Source of the DNA: Palsa-1248 sp963737835
Lineage (GTDB): Bacteria; Gemmatimonadota; Gemmatimonadetes; Gemmatimonadales; Gemmatimonadaceae
Assembly: GCA_963737835.1 (NCBI GenBank)
Contig: CAVTUH010000003.1
Span: forward strand, 62,001 to 126,000
Reading direction: 5' to 3'
Length of the DNA stretch: 64,000 nucleotides
In this document: one piece after another, positions 1 through 8,892 of the stretch
Position numbering within the stretch: the stretch's first letter is position 1
Layout: each line of letters starts with the position of its first letter
The notes under the pieces: generated by a model
Databases searched by the model: none
Told to the model about the DNA's origin: nothing
The model's input: the letters and a program-made list of their open reading frames with translations, nothing else
Translations under genes and position numbers: made by a program

Positions 1-1011
1 GCGTTCGCCCTCAATGTCTCGACGCGGCGCGCGGACCCAGCGACGTCGACCAGCGAGGCCGAATGGGCAGCCCCTGTTGCGGAACCCGAGCAGAGGCAGG
101 TACGGGAGGAGCGCGTCAACGAGGCGCCAGCGACCGAAGCCGCCGAGCCAGTGGGCGTGGAACCGCCCGCCGCGTACCCTGCACCGGAAACTGCGGGCGA
201 TCACGATTTTCAGGCCGACCCGGAGTACGCGACACGGACCCACGAGAGCTTGCCGATGGCGGCGGGCGAAGCCAGTCCTGACCGCGACGCTGTTGATGCT
301 CCGCCGGTGCCAAGGCGCCGCGTGACTCCCATCCTTGGAATGCCTGCACACGTCACACCGGTCACATCCGATCGCGTACTGCCACCGAGTCTCTTCGCGG
401 ACCAGGCGCTCACTGATCTCGAAGCCGCGCCAGCCGACGTGCCAGGCTCGGAGCAGGAGATCGCGGAGAACATGAGGTCGGATGACATAAACGACATGTT
501 CGCAGAGCAGTACGATGCTCCGCGTCCGGCGCCTCAACCGGCGCCAGTGACACGCCGACCGTACCGGACCACGCCCCCGTTGGGCACTGCTCGGCCAGGT
601 CGCACGACACCAAGCAGTGGGCGTGCGCAGGAGCCGCCGCGTTTCGGCCGTCGGGTCACACCGGTGTTGGGAGCGCACGCGATCACGCCGATCAGCGTAC
701 CCCAGATACGCCGGACACCAATGGCGCCACCGATCGCGATCCCTGAACTGCCTCCAGCGAGCGTCCCCAGCGCACCGCCTCCGCGCCAGATCGCATTTGG
801 CGCCGTGGCGCCGTCGCCGACACCCGCGGTAGTGCCGGCACTGGATCTCGCCGCTTCGCGCGCCATCGCGTACGCGCTCGAGACCGTTGCCAACAGGATT
901 CGCGCAGGACAGATCGTGGTCGCCGGCCAAGTCCCCGCCGGCGACAATGTTGCATCGCTCGCGGCCGCGGTCGCGGCGGCGCTCGCCGCACTCCTGGGGG
1001 TGCAGCGGTAG
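1..1011 (+). CDS. Pro/Ala-rich protein of unknown function, 5' end missing
   Basis: The frame is open from the first base, so the gene begins before the window; 336 codons plus the stop are visible. I do not recognise a family. The visible part is low-complexity, rich in Pro, Ala, Glu and Arg, with recurring segments such as RRVTPILG and RRVTPVLG followed by H(V/A)(T/I)P, which suggests degenerate internal repeats. The last 60 residues are Ala-rich and look helical. There is no catalytic motif or clear membrane segment. The TAG stop lies inside a palindromic intergenic element (1008-1031), so the native C-terminus may have been trimmed or replaced. Confidence 0.6.
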   Translation, partial: AFALNVSTRRADPATSTSEAEWAAPVAEPEQRQVREERVNEAPATEAAEPVGVEPPAAYPAPETAGDHDFQADPEYATRTHESLPMAAGEASPDRDAVDAPPVPRRRVTPILGMPAHVTPVTSDRVLPPSLFADQALTDLEAAPADVPGSEQEIAENMRSDDINDMFAEQYDAPRPAPQPAPVTRRPYRTTPPLGTARPGRTTPSSGRAQEPPRFGRRVTPVLGAHAITPISVPQIRRTPMAPPIAIPELPPASVPSAPPPRQIAFGAVAPSPTPAVVPALDLAASRAIAYALETVANRIRAGQIVVAGQVPAGDNVASLAAAVAAALAALLGVQR

Positions 1012-1031
1012 GGGCGACGCATGCGTCGCCC
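1008..1031. repeat. Dispersed palindrome, copy 1
   Basis: GGTA followed by the perfect 20-bp palindrome GGGCGACGCATGCGTCGCCC (1012-1031). Near-identical copies lie at 44627-44647 and 44688-44708. The TAG of the upstream CDS is formed by the GGTAGG flank of the element. It can fold as a 10-bp GC-rich stem without a T-tract, so it is a REP-like sequence rather than a standard terminator. Confidence 0.7.
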
Positions 1032-1098
1032 GCCACTGTTGCGCCGACCGCACCCGACCGGTGCACCGGCGGGTAGGAGCGATCGTTAGGTTATAGGC

Positions 1099-1377
1099 GT
1101 GACGCCGCTCTACCTCCGCGTCCGGGGACGCGTTCAAGGCGTGGGTTTCCGGTGGTACGTGCGGCAAGCCGCAGATCGCTTACGGCTCGCCGGTTGGGTG
1201 CGCAACTGCTCCGACGGCAGCGTCGAGGTAGCCGTCGAGGGCTCCCCTGAGGCGCAGGAGCAACTCGCCACGGCCGTTCGACGCGGACCCCCCGGCGCCA
1301 ATGTCGCGACGGTCGAGCCTTTCGCGGCGGGCGCCGTCGACCCCCCCGTATTGAGTCCTTTTCGCGTGGTGCGCTAG
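1099..1377 (+). CDS. acyP: Acylphosphatase
   Basis: This 92-residue protein has the full length of the family, which hydrolyses acyl phosphates in the cytoplasm. The signature GRVQGVGFR is at residues 10-18, with the phosphate-binding Arg18, and the catalytic Asn is Asn36 in GWVRNCSDGSVEV. The start is GTG; no earlier in-frame start fits the family length. It is followed 4 nt later by apt in the same direction, so the two are probably co-transcribed. Confidence 0.93.
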   Translation: MTPLYLRVRGRVQGVGFRWYVRQAADRLRLAGWVRNCSDGSVEVAVEGSPEAQEQLATAVRRGPPGANVATVEPFAAGAVDPPVLSPFRVVR

Positions 1378-1380
1378 CGG

Positions 1381-1980
1381 ATGACCCGATCGCAACCGTT
1401 GTCGTCAGCGGACGCGCCGAGCACGGCTCAGGCGCATCCAGTCAAGGGACCGGACGTCGGACTAAGAGAATCGCTCGCGGCTGCCATCCGCGATGTACCC
1501 GACTTTCCCAGTCCGGGCGTCATCTTCAAGGACGTCACCCCGCTTCTCGCGAACGCCGCGCTGTTCCGTCGCGCGACCGAAGGACTCGCCGTGCCGTTTC
1601 AGCGTGAAAGCATCACGCACGTGGTCGCTGTAGAGGCCCGCGGCTTCATCTTCGGCGCCCCCGTCGCCCAACACCTCGGCGCGGGGTTCGTGCCCGTGCG
1701 CAAGGCAGGGAAGCTTCCCTGGCGTACCGAGCGCGTCGAATATGCCCTCGAGTACGGCTCCGGGGTGCTCGAGATTCACCGGGATGCATGCGATCGACCC
1801 ATGCGTGTGCTCGTCGTCGATGACGTGCTTGCGACTGGCGGCACTGCCGCAGCAACGTGCGCGTTGATCGAGCGGCTGGGTGCTGTCGTCGTTGGCTGCA
1901 GTTTTCTGATCGAGCTCGGCTTCCTCGGCGGTCGGAAGCAGTTGACCGGTCGCCGGCTGGAGGCACTCCTGGCCTACTGA
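1381..1980 (+). CDS. apt: Adenine phosphoribosyltransferase
   Basis: Converts adenine and PRPP to AMP (purine salvage, cytoplasm). The protein shows DFPSPGVIFKDVTPLL at residues 41-56, the adenine-site region VEARGFIFG at 84-92, and the PRPP-binding loop VLVVDDVLATGGTA at 143-156. It is 199 residues, about 20-25 longer than usual at the N-terminus; the first 25 residues are poorly conserved in character, so a later start is possible. It lies between acyP and a DinB-like gene in a likely operon. Confidence 0.93.
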   Translation: MTRSQPLSSADAPSTAQAHPVKGPDVGLRESLAAAIRDVPDFPSPGVIFKDVTPLLANAALFRRATEGLAVPFQRESITHVVAVEARGFIFGAPVAQHLGAGFVPVRKAGKLPWRTERVEYALEYGSGVLEIHRDACDRPMRVLVVDDVLATGGTAAATCALIERLGAVVVGCSFLIELGFLGGRKQLTGRRLEALLAY

Positions 1981-1984
1981 CCAT

Positions 1985-2509
1985 ATGACAGAGTCTCCGC
2001 AACCACAGATCGGCGCCTTCCTGGATCAACTCGTCCGCGTCCATGAGCGAACCCGACGCGTCGCCGTGCTCATTCCGCCGGCGGAGATGGAGTGGACCCC
2101 GCAGCCCGGACGATTCACGCTCGGTGGCCTCGTCCGACACCTGGCGGGCGTCGAGCGCTGGATGTACGCGGAGACCGTTCACGGTCGTGCGTCGCGCTAC
2201 CGCGGCTGCGGGGCGGAGCTCGCGAGCGCGGATGGCGGGACGCTGCAGTACTACGACCGGCTGCATACGGAGTCAGTGGAGTCCTTTCGACTTCTCACCG
2301 ATGCACAGATGCAGGGGAAGTGCACGACGCCGGCGGGCACGCCGATCACCGTGTGGAAGTGGCTCCGGGCACATCTCGAGCACGAGGCGCATCATCGCGG
2401 CCAGCTGTATCTCATGCTTGGCCTGCGCGGGATCCCGACGCCGCCGCTCTACGGCCTGACCGAAGAGGAGCTCCGCACGAAGAGCGGTCCGCGACGGGCC
2501 GCCGACTGA
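1985..2509 (+). CDS. DinB family four-helix metal-binding protein
   Basis: 174 residues with the DinB/YfiT fold pattern: His52 in GGLVRHLAGVERWM and the C-terminal HLEHEAHHRGQLY (about 130-142). His52, His133 and His137 are the likely metal-binding triad. Family members are damage-inducible proteins or thiol-S-transferases; the substrate cannot be read here. It starts 5 nt after apt and probably shares its transcript. Confidence 0.85.
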   Translation: MTESPQPQIGAFLDQLVRVHERTRRVAVLIPPAEMEWTPQPGRFTLGGLVRHLAGVERWMYAETVHGRASRYRGCGAELASADGGTLQYYDRLHTESVESFRLLTDAQMQGKCTTPAGTPITVWKWLRAHLEHEAHHRGQLYLMLGLRGIPTPPLYGLTEEELRTKSGPRRAAD

Positions 2510-2541
2510 GCCACCAGCGGAGACAACACGGTGCTCCGCGC

Positions 2542-2718
2542 ATGAGCGGGCTCCGGTCGTGGCTCGGAAGCGTGGTGACCGTCACACGGGGAAGGCCACC
2601 GTGGCGACGCATGCTGCGGATCGGAGTCAGCGTCGCCGTCGCGGGCATGCCCATCGCGTACGGTATGCCGGCCCAGCCGCATCGCCTGCGCCCGTCTATC
2701 CCGGCGCAGGGCGGTTGA
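2542..2718 (+). CDS. Small protein of unknown function
   Basis: A 58-codon ORF starting at ATG 33 nt after the DinB-like gene. It has basic N-terminal residues and a weakly hydrophobic stretch IGVSVAVAGMPIAY that could be a membrane or signal segment. No family is recognised and no strong ribosome binding site is visible. It may not be expressed. Confidence 0.25.
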   Translation: MSGLRSWLGSVVTVTRGRPPWRRMLRIGVSVAVAGMPIAYGMPAQPHRLRPSIPAQGG

Positions 2719-2765
2719 CGCCGAAACGGGCCTCGGGTCACACGTCACAACCAACTGCGCATGGA

Positions 2766-4556
2766 CTATGGCTTCATGACCGTCGTCGACTGTGCATAAT
2801 CCCTCGAGTCCGCGCGCATCAACTCGATCACAAACCGAGTTCCATGGCCGGTCGCGGGATGTTCGACCCAGATCTTGCCGCCCTGACTCGTCACCAGGTG
2901 GCGAACGACGGCCAACCCGAGTCCACTCCCGGCGACCGCCTTTTCAGCCTCGCGGTCGAGACGCACGAAGGGTTCGAAGACCGCCGATTCTTGCCCCCGC
3001 GGAATCCCCGGGCCCTGGTCCTCGACCCACACTTGCACGCGATCGGGCGTCGACGGCGGGACCGTCACTCCGATGAACACGCTTTGCCCCGGCGGGCCGT
3101 ACTTGAATGCGTTGTCGAGCAGGTTGTAGAGGACCTGCCGAAACGCGCTACGGTCGAGCATCGCCATGATGTCCGTCGGCACCGTCGCGTTGACGGACGC
3201 ACGAGCGCCAGCGGCGAGTGGCGCAACGCACGCGACGATATCCGACACCACATCGGCGACGTTCGCCGGCACCGGCGCGACTTGCACGTTGTGGTGCTCG
3301 ATCCGCGAAAAGAACAGCACATTGTCGACGAGCCCACTGAGCCGCTGGGCTTCTCGGACGATGGCGTCAGCGGCGTCGTCCCGCTCGGCTTGCGATCGCG
3401 TCCGACCCAGGCTGAGCGTTTCACCGGCCAGCAGGATTTGCGCGAGTGGCATGCGGAGCTCGTGCGAGATGCTTGTCACGAAATCCGAGCGCAGCGCAGC
3501 CATCTCGGCATCCCGTTGAGCCGTGAACGCCGCCGCCGCGCCGCAGAGTAAGACGGCCCCGAGCAGGATGAGGAGCGATGGCGCGCGCGAAAAGATCAGT
3601 GTCTTGCCGACCCAACTCTCCCAGGTGCGCGGCAGCGGGCCAAAGTCGATCCATAGTCCAGCGAGGGCCGGGTCGGGGATTGCCTCGCCGATGCATCCGG
3701 TGACGATATCAGGCATGGGACCGGTCGCGTACAGCGGACGCCAGTTCGCGTCATCGACTGCCATGTTGCCGACATCGCGGTTGCGAAGATTCAGGTTACT
3801 GCAGCAGGCCCACCCCTGTCGCCTCGAGGTGTCGGCCAGGGAACCGGAGAAGAGCGCGACGCTGTCGAACACGGGAGCGATGACGGCGCGCACAAACGGA
3901 AGTGTGGGCTCGATCAGGCCGTAGACGGCACGCAGTTGGCCATTCGTATCGAATTTACCCATCACGATGGCAACGGTACGGATCGAGTCGCGGCGCACCG
4001 CCGAGTCCCGGACGCCGGCCGCGAACGCGTCCGTCCCGCGCAGATGCGGCAATGCGGACGTCAGGGTCCAACGCAAGCCGATCGTATCCGCCGAGGCCGT
4101 GTCCGGTGGGGCCCCGCCATTGCGCGCGAGACCCGCGTCGGCCGCGGGCACCATGGTCAGATGGGAGAGCGCCTTCCCATCGAGATCGAAGCGGAAGAAC
4201 CGGGTGGTTGGAAGCTCGGGCGCGCAGTGGCAGTCCTTCACCTTGGCCGACGCCTGCGCGAGCGCTGCGGGCGAGGGGAGAGGCTCCGCCACAGGCACTG
4301 GCGCCCGCCCACCCACACCGGCGAATATCGGATCGCTCGCCCATGCGAGGAAGACTTGGGAGCGCGCCTGGAGAATGCGTGCGGCGGCTGCGGCAAACAT
4401 GCAGGTGGCCTGCTCGACGTTATTTCGATCAGCGGACGCCGTCCGCCACGCCGTCACACCGAACAGCACGGTCAGCGCGGCAGTCAGTCCGATGAGCAGC
4501 TGCGCGCGCGACAGCCGTCGGCGAGGTCGACCGTTTCGAGCGGAGGGAAATCGCAT
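2766..4556 (-). CDS. Two-component sensor histidine kinase
   Basis: A membrane-bound sensor that autophosphorylates and passes phosphate to the adjacent regulator. Residues are numbered from an upstream in-frame ATG at 4568; the start at 4556 is preferred because GGAG lies at the right distance upstream. Two membrane segments (about 24-40 and 329-350) enclose a periplasmic domain of about 285 residues. Then come the H-box SHELRMPL (His369), N-box LLDNAFKYG, and the ATP-binding motifs DQGPGIP and GSGLGLAVVRHL. The periplasmic domain contains CHC (113-115) and CC (255-256) pairs and matches no sensor family I know. Transcribed divergently from the response regulator at 4718. Confidence 0.9.
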   Translation of the reverse strand: MRFPSARNGRPRRRLSRAQLLIGLTAALTVLFGVTAWRTASADRNNVEQATCMFAAAAARILQARSQVFLAWASDPIFAGVGGRAPVPVAEPLPSPAALAQASAKVKDCHCAPELPTTRFFRFDLDGKALSHLTMVPAADAGLARNGGAPPDTASADTIGLRWTLTSALPHLRGTDAFAAGVRDSAVRRDSIRTVAIVMGKFDTNGQLRAVYGLIEPTLPFVRAVIAPVFDSVALFSGSLADTSRRQGWACCSNLNLRNRDVGNMAVDDANWRPLYATGPMPDIVTGCIGEAIPDPALAGLWIDFGPLPRTWESWVGKTLIFSRAPSLLILLGAVLLCGAAAAFTAQRDAEMAALRSDFVTSISHELRMPLAQILLAGETLSLGRTRSQAERDDAADAIVREAQRLSGLVDNVLFFSRIEHHNVQVAPVPANVADVVSDIVACVAPLAAGARASVNATVPTDIMAMLDRSAFRQVLYNLLDNAFKYGPPGQSVFIGVTVPPSTPDRVQVWVEDQGPGIPRGQESAVFEPFVRLDREAEKAVAGSGLGLAVVRHLVTSQGGKIWVEHPATGHGTRFVIELMRADSRDYAQSTTVMKP

Positions 4557-4717
4557 CGTTATCTCCAAAATCCCTGGCGTCCACTAATGTGGGCACAACG
4601 CGCCTCGGTCAGGCGGGGCGCGGCGCCACGATATGTGTCAGCGTTGGGTAAATTACGGAACCGAGCGCGGCGCCGCTGCGGTGTGCCAAGGTATGTTCGA
4701 GTGAGGTAACATTCTGT

Positions 4718-5533
4718 GTGAGAGGCGCGTCAAAGATGCATGCAGCTCGGCCCCAACCGGCCGGCCAGAACGGCGTAGACCCTGCCGGGGAGCCGCGACG
4801 AACACCATTGCGGGAGCCGTCGGCGCCGCAACTCCTGTTGATCGAAGACAACGTCCACTACGCGTCCGCGCTTCGCAACAATCTCGAAATCGACGGTTTC
4901 GTTGTGGACGTCGCCGGCGATGCCGTCGACGGGTTGCAGCGCATGCAGGCCAACCCGCCCGCCCTGGTCGTGCTCGATCTCATGTTGCCGGGCCGGGATG
5001 GATATGAGTTGCTGCGCCTCATGCGAGACCAGGGCATCGATGTCCCGGTCGTAATCCTGACGGCTCGCCGTGACGAAATCGACAAGCTGCGCGGATTCGG
5101 CCTGGGCGCCGACGATTTCATCACAAAGCCCGTCAGCATCCTGGAGCTGATCGCGCGCATCCGTGCGGTGCTCCGGCGTGCCCATCCGCGACTCGAGTCG
5201 GGAACGCTCTGGATCCGATTTGGCGATATCGAAGTGCATCCCGCGACTCGCACGGTGCGGCGGCGCGGGGTGGAGGTGGAGTTGCGCCCCAAGGAATTCG
5301 ACCTCTTGCTCGCGCTGCTGCGCCACCAGGATCGGATCGTCTCTCGGTCCGAGCTGTTGCGCGATGTGTGGGGCTACCAGGCCGATACCGTGAGCCGCAC
5401 GGTGGACACGCACATGGCTGGGCTGCGCCAAAAGCTCGAGGACGACCCACTCGACCCGCGGTACTTCATCACAGTGCGGTCAGTCGGATACATGATGCGC
5501 CGCGGCGCCCGCGACGGTGGCAATGTGAGCTGA
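4718..5533 (+). CDS. OmpR/PhoB-family response regulator
   Basis: 271 residues. The receiver domain (about 38-155) carries the acidic pair in LLLIEDN, phospho-acceptor Asp87 in VVLDLMLPG, and Lys137 in FITKPVS. The C-terminal winged helix (about 165-265) has RRRGVEVELRPKEFDLLLALL and ends VRSVGYMMRR, as in OmpR-type DNA-binding domains. The GTG start gives about 35 residues before the receiver; an ATG at 4736 is an alternative. It is the cognate partner of the divergent kinase. Confidence 0.92.
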   Translation: MRGASKMHAARPQPAGQNGVDPAGEPRRTPLREPSAPQLLLIEDNVHYASALRNNLEIDGFVVDVAGDAVDGLQRMQANPPALVVLDLMLPGRDGYELLRLMRDQGIDVPVVILTARRDEIDKLRGFGLGADDFITKPVSILELIARIRAVLRRAHPRLESGTLWIRFGDIEVHPATRTVRRRGVEVELRPKEFDLLLALLRHQDRIVSRSELLRDVWGYQADTVSRTVDTHMAGLRQKLEDDPLDPRYFITVRSVGYMMRRGARDGGNVS

Positions 5534-5672
5534 CACACATCGGCGTCCCGTTAGCGATGTGTTAATGGTCCCGTTTCCCGGCCCGCGCCCTTGATGGCGC
5601 GTCGTTCCGCGCACTATCGTGCATGCACAGTCCCAATGGCGACAGCCGGAGGGGGCGTGTTAGCGCATCTCG

Positions 5673-6377
5673 TTGCACCGAAGGCCGACCGTGTCGAGCT
5701 CGCGACCAGCATTCCTGATCGCGGCGCTGCTAGCGAACGCGCAGCTCGGACTGCTCATGCAGCCGAGGTTCGGAAACCGTACGCCGGCCGCCGTCAATCA
5801 CCCGGTGCCAACGCCGGCGGTCTACCTCCTCCCCGCCTGGCCCACCCACCAGGGCCGACCGCGCGCCGAGCGCGTCCAGTGGGCGGCGATCGGAGTGGGG
5901 GGTGCGCAGGGACCAGGGGCTGGAGCCGGCGCGGGGATACATCGCAAGCGCGACCCCGGCCAGCCGCATCGAGCGGCCGTGATGGCACCGGTGGCGGTGC
6001 AGGACTCCGAACCCACGGTGTATGACGGAAGCCGGGTGTACATCGAGCCGGAGCTGGAGCGTCCGGTCGCCCGCGATCCGACGAGCGGTGGCCCCAGCTA
6101 TCCCGATTCGCTGCGGGCGCACGGTGTGGAAGGGCTCGTGGTGATCCGGTTCATCGTGGACACCGGTGGACACGCCGACAGCAGCACGCTGCGCTTCGTG
6201 GAGGCCACACACCCGGGATTCGCTGACGCGGTTCGCAGCGCGCTTCCGCGCATGCGCTTCATCCCGGCGGAGCTCGACGGCCGACACGTACCGCAATTGG
6301 TGAGTCAGGAGTTCCGGTTCGTGATTACCCGCATCGACACGATCCCGGCGCGCGGCCATCATCGCGCGAAGGCGTGA
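5673..6377 (+). CDS. TonB C-terminal-domain protein
   Basis: An N-terminal hydrophobic segment (about 13-31) anchors the protein and is followed by a variable linker. The C-terminal 90 residues match the TonB energy-transducer domain: YPDSLRAHGVEGLVVIRFIVDTGG, then FADAVRSALPRMRFIPAELDGR. Such proteins couple inner-membrane energy to outer-membrane receptors. No exbB/exbD or receptor is adjacent, and no long Pro-rich spacer is present, so an envelope role other than classic TonB is possible. The start is TTG; GTG at 5691 is an alternative. Confidence 0.75.
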   Translation: MHRRPTVSSSRPAFLIAALLANAQLGLLMQPRFGNRTPAAVNHPVPTPAVYLLPAWPTHQGRPRAERVQWAAIGVGGAQGPGAGAGAGIHRKRDPGQPHRAAVMAPVAVQDSEPTVYDGSRVYIEPELERPVARDPTSGGPSYPDSLRAHGVEGLVVIRFIVDTGGHADSSTLRFVEATHPGFADAVRSALPRMRFIPAELDGRHVPQLVSQEFRFVITRIDTIPARGHHRAKA

Positions 6378-6382
6378 CTACA

Positions 6383-6487
6383 GGGGTCAGGGGTCAGGGG
6401 TCGGGGAACAAACTCAAAGGCCAGTCATGGTGCATGTGACTGGCCTTGCGATTTGTCCCTGACCCCTGACCCCTGATCCCCGATCCC
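6383..6487. repeat. Heptamer-armed hairpin element A (bidirectional terminator-like)
   Basis: The left arm is tandem GGGGTCA units (from 6383) and the right arm carries complementary TGACCCC units (6456-6487). Between them is an 11-bp hairpin, AAGGCCAGTCA / TGACTGGCCTT (6417-6427 with 6437-6447). The element fills the gap between two convergent genes. The same architecture with a different heptamer occurs at 26919-27045 and 28016-28130. Confidence 0.75.
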
Positions 6488-6492
6488 GCCGT

Positions 6493-7131
6493 TTAGTCCC
6501 CAAGCATGTTGTGCATCCGGTCGATCTCCGACGTCTGATCGGCACCCACGTCGGAGGCGAACTTGAAGATGTCTTCGTCCTGACCAGCGCCCGGCGAGTC
6601 AAACAGCGTCTGCACCATTTGCAGTGCGCCCTGGTGGTGCTGGATCATGAAGGTCAGGAACAATCGGTCGAAATCGGGCCCGCGGGCGGCGTTGAGCTGC
6701 GCCATCTGCTCCGGCGTCAGCATGCCCGGCATGCGGCCTCCATTCATCCCGGGCATGTCACCCATGGTTGCCGTACCGGTGGTGAAGTCCGCCTCCGGCA
6801 CCATCTGGTGACGCTCACGCAGCCACCGCTGCATCGTTACGATCTCATCGCGCTGCGCCACATCGATGCGTTCGCACAGTCGAATCACGTCCGGCCGCGC
6901 GCCATGTGTGGGCGCCCAGCGCGCCATGGTGACGGCTTGTGCGTGGTGATGGATCATGCCCTGCATGAAATGCACGTCGGCCGCCGCGAACGGCGGACGG
7001 CCACTGTCAGCCGCGGACTTTTGTGCGGGCGTGAGCGCTGCGTTTTGAGTCGCCGCCATCGGCGCGGCGAGCGCGATCGTCGCAGACACCAGCGCCGCGA
7101 CCATCGGGCGAGACCATGTTCGCATTCTCAA
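6493..7131 (-). CDS. Secreted DUF305 protein (ferritin-like, His-rich)
   Basis: 212 residues with a signal peptide (about 1-28, ending APMAATQ). Two DUF305 His motifs are present: MQGMIHHHAQAVTMA (about 55-69) and FMIQHHQGALQMV, which form the family's four-helix, possibly metal-binding core. A Met-rich insert (MGDMPGMNGGRMPGML) between them suggests copper or another soft metal, as in some relatives; that is an inference. The gene is convergent with the TonB-domain gene across element A. Confidence 0.88.
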   Translation of the reverse strand: MRMRTWSRPMVAALVSATIALAAPMAATQNAALTPAQKSAADSGRPPFAAADVHFMQGMIHHHAQAVTMARWAPTHGARPDVIRLCERIDVAQRDEIVTMQRWLRERHQMVPEADFTTGTATMGDMPGMNGGRMPGMLTPEQMAQLNAARGPDFDRLFLTFMIQHHQGALQMVQTLFDSPGAGQDEDIFKFASDVGADQTSEIDRMHNMLGD

Positions 7132-7362
7132 TCACTCTCCCCTGACACCCATGGTGTGACTGCCTGGACGGGGAGACGCTGGTGCCGTCATCGCCCAGGC
7201 CCCGGCGACCCGTTGCGCTCGCCGTAATGTGAGAACGTACGCCCGCCTTTCCGGGTTGGAAAGAGGACCCCCGGCGGCCCCACCGCGCATCGCACGCCGT
7301 TATCGTTCGCCGTTATCGCGCGCGATTGCGGCCATCGTTCGCCCACGTTCCACCCCCGTTCA

Positions 7363-8826
7363 ATGCGTCCATCGAGGCACGAGCAGCGGCACCGATCCTG
7401 GCAGTGCGCCCTGCGCCTGGCGACACAGGTCGTCGCGGTCGCCGCTCTCGCGCAAGCGTGCAAGCCGGCGGGGCAGGGCACCGCAGCGGCGCCGAGCGAC
7501 CGAGATCGCCTCGTGAACCGCATCGATAGCCTGGCGGACGCGTACCGCGTCGCGCACCACGCCCCGGGAACCTCGGTCGGCGTCGTCCGCGGATCGGACA
7601 CCCTGGTGCTCAAGGGGTTCGGGTTGGCAAACGTCGAGGACAGTGTCCCGGCGACCGCGTCGACGGTGTACCGCATCGGCTCCATCACCAAGCAGTTCAC
7701 GGCCGCGGCCATCCTGCGCCTCGTCGAGCAGGGTAAGGTCCAGCTCGACGCGCCTGTATCGACTTATTTGCCGAAGTTTCCCCGGGAAGATGGCCGAGTG
7801 ACCGTCAGACAGCTGCTCACGCACACGTCCGGTCTGCCGAACTACACCGAGCTACCAGAATTCGCCGACGTGCGACGCGCCGATCTGGCCGACGGTCAGC
7901 TGGTCGCGCTCTTCGGTGGACGGCCGCTCGATTTTCCGCCCGGGACTCGGTGGCACTATAGCAACTCGGGGTATTACACCCTGGGGCTTGTGCTGCAGCA
8001 GCTGGGCGGTGTGCCGTACGCCGTCTACCTGGACCAGACGATCCTCAAGCCGATGGGACTGGAGCACACCCTCTACTGCGGCGTTGAGCCCCTCATCCCC
8101 CACCGCGCGGCGGGCTACTCGGTCACGAGCGACGAGGTGGTGAACGCGTCCTATCTCAGCATGCACCTGCCGGGCGCGGCCGGCGCTCTCTGCTCGACGG
8201 TCGGCGACTTGCTGCGCTGGCAGCAGGCGCTCGTCGGAGGTCGCGTCGTCCGACCGGAGACGTACCGCGAGATGACGACACCGGCCGCGCTGCGCGACGG
8301 GACGCACCCGACCTACGGCTTCGCCCTTGGTTTGTACACGCTGCACGGCCACACCGCCGTCGAGCATTCGGGGGGCATCAATGGGTTCAGTGCCGATCTG
8401 GCCTACTACCCGACGGACAGTCTCTCAGTCGTCGTGCTCATGAACAGCGACGGCGGTGACGCCTCGCTCCTCGCCCGCCGCATCGCCGAGCTCGTGATGC
8501 ACACTCCCGACGAAGGCGGTCTCGATCTCGCCGTCGACCCGTCGAGTGCCCAGCGTTACGTCGGAACGTACACCGCCGAAGCGGGGCAGCCCCGGATCGA
8601 GCAGCGCGGCAGCCGCCTCGTGCTCGTCGAGCATGACGAGCATCCGTTGCGGTTCCAGGGGCATGACCGGTTCGTGATCGCGGATGACCACGATACAGAG
8701 CTGCGATTCACTGTCGTCGATGGCCGCGCCCGCGCGCTGACGATCACTGACCCGGACGGCACGCCGCACCAGTTCGCTCGCGCCGCCAACGCGGCGCTCC
8801 GCGACAAGCAGGGAAGAGGCCAGTAG
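7363..8826 (+). CDS. Serine beta-lactamase-like hydrolase (class C / PBP4* fold)
   Basis: 487 residues: a hydrophobic export signal (about 15-32, with Cys33 as a possible but atypical lipidation site), then the beta-lactamase-like domain. The catalytic SxxK is Ser107-Ile-Thr-Lys110, the YxN motif is Tyr199-Ser-Asn201, and HSGG in EHSGGINGF replaces KTG. The C-terminal ~120 residues form the extra beta-domain seen in D-aminopeptidase or esterase-like members. The substrate could be a D-amino-acid peptide or an ester. Nothing indicates antibiotic resistance. Confidence 0.88.
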   Translation: MRPSRHEQRHRSWQCALRLATQVVAVAALAQACKPAGQGTAAAPSDRDRLVNRIDSLADAYRVAHHAPGTSVGVVRGSDTLVLKGFGLANVEDSVPATASTVYRIGSITKQFTAAAILRLVEQGKVQLDAPVSTYLPKFPREDGRVTVRQLLTHTSGLPNYTELPEFADVRRADLADGQLVALFGGRPLDFPPGTRWHYSNSGYYTLGLVLQQLGGVPYAVYLDQTILKPMGLEHTLYCGVEPLIPHRAAGYSVTSDEVVNASYLSMHLPGAAGALCSTVGDLLRWQQALVGGRVVRPETYREMTTPAALRDGTHPTYGFALGLYTLHGHTAVEHSGGINGFSADLAYYPTDSLSVVVLMNSDGGDASLLARRIAELVMHTPDEGGLDLAVDPSSAQRYVGTYTAEAGQPRIEQRGSRLVLVEHDEHPLRFQGHDRFVIADDHDTELRFTVVDGRARALTITDPDGTPHQFARAANAALRDKQGRGQ

Positions 8827-8861
8827 GGCGGCACTACCACCCTCACCAGCTCACCGGCTTT

Positions 8862-8892
8862 TTCCCTGGCCCCTGACCCCTGACCCCTGTAG
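8862..8892. repeat. Partial heptamer repeat (TGACCCC units)
   Basis: Tandem CCCCTGA units between two convergent genes, the same heptamer as the right arm of element A (6456-6487). There is no matching left arm and no clear hairpin, so this is half an element. Confidence 0.6.

Noticed and set aside
2559..3551. 330-codon plus-strand open frame
   Set aside because: Antisense to the histidine kinase whose H, N and G boxes are clear; composition is Arg/His-rich.
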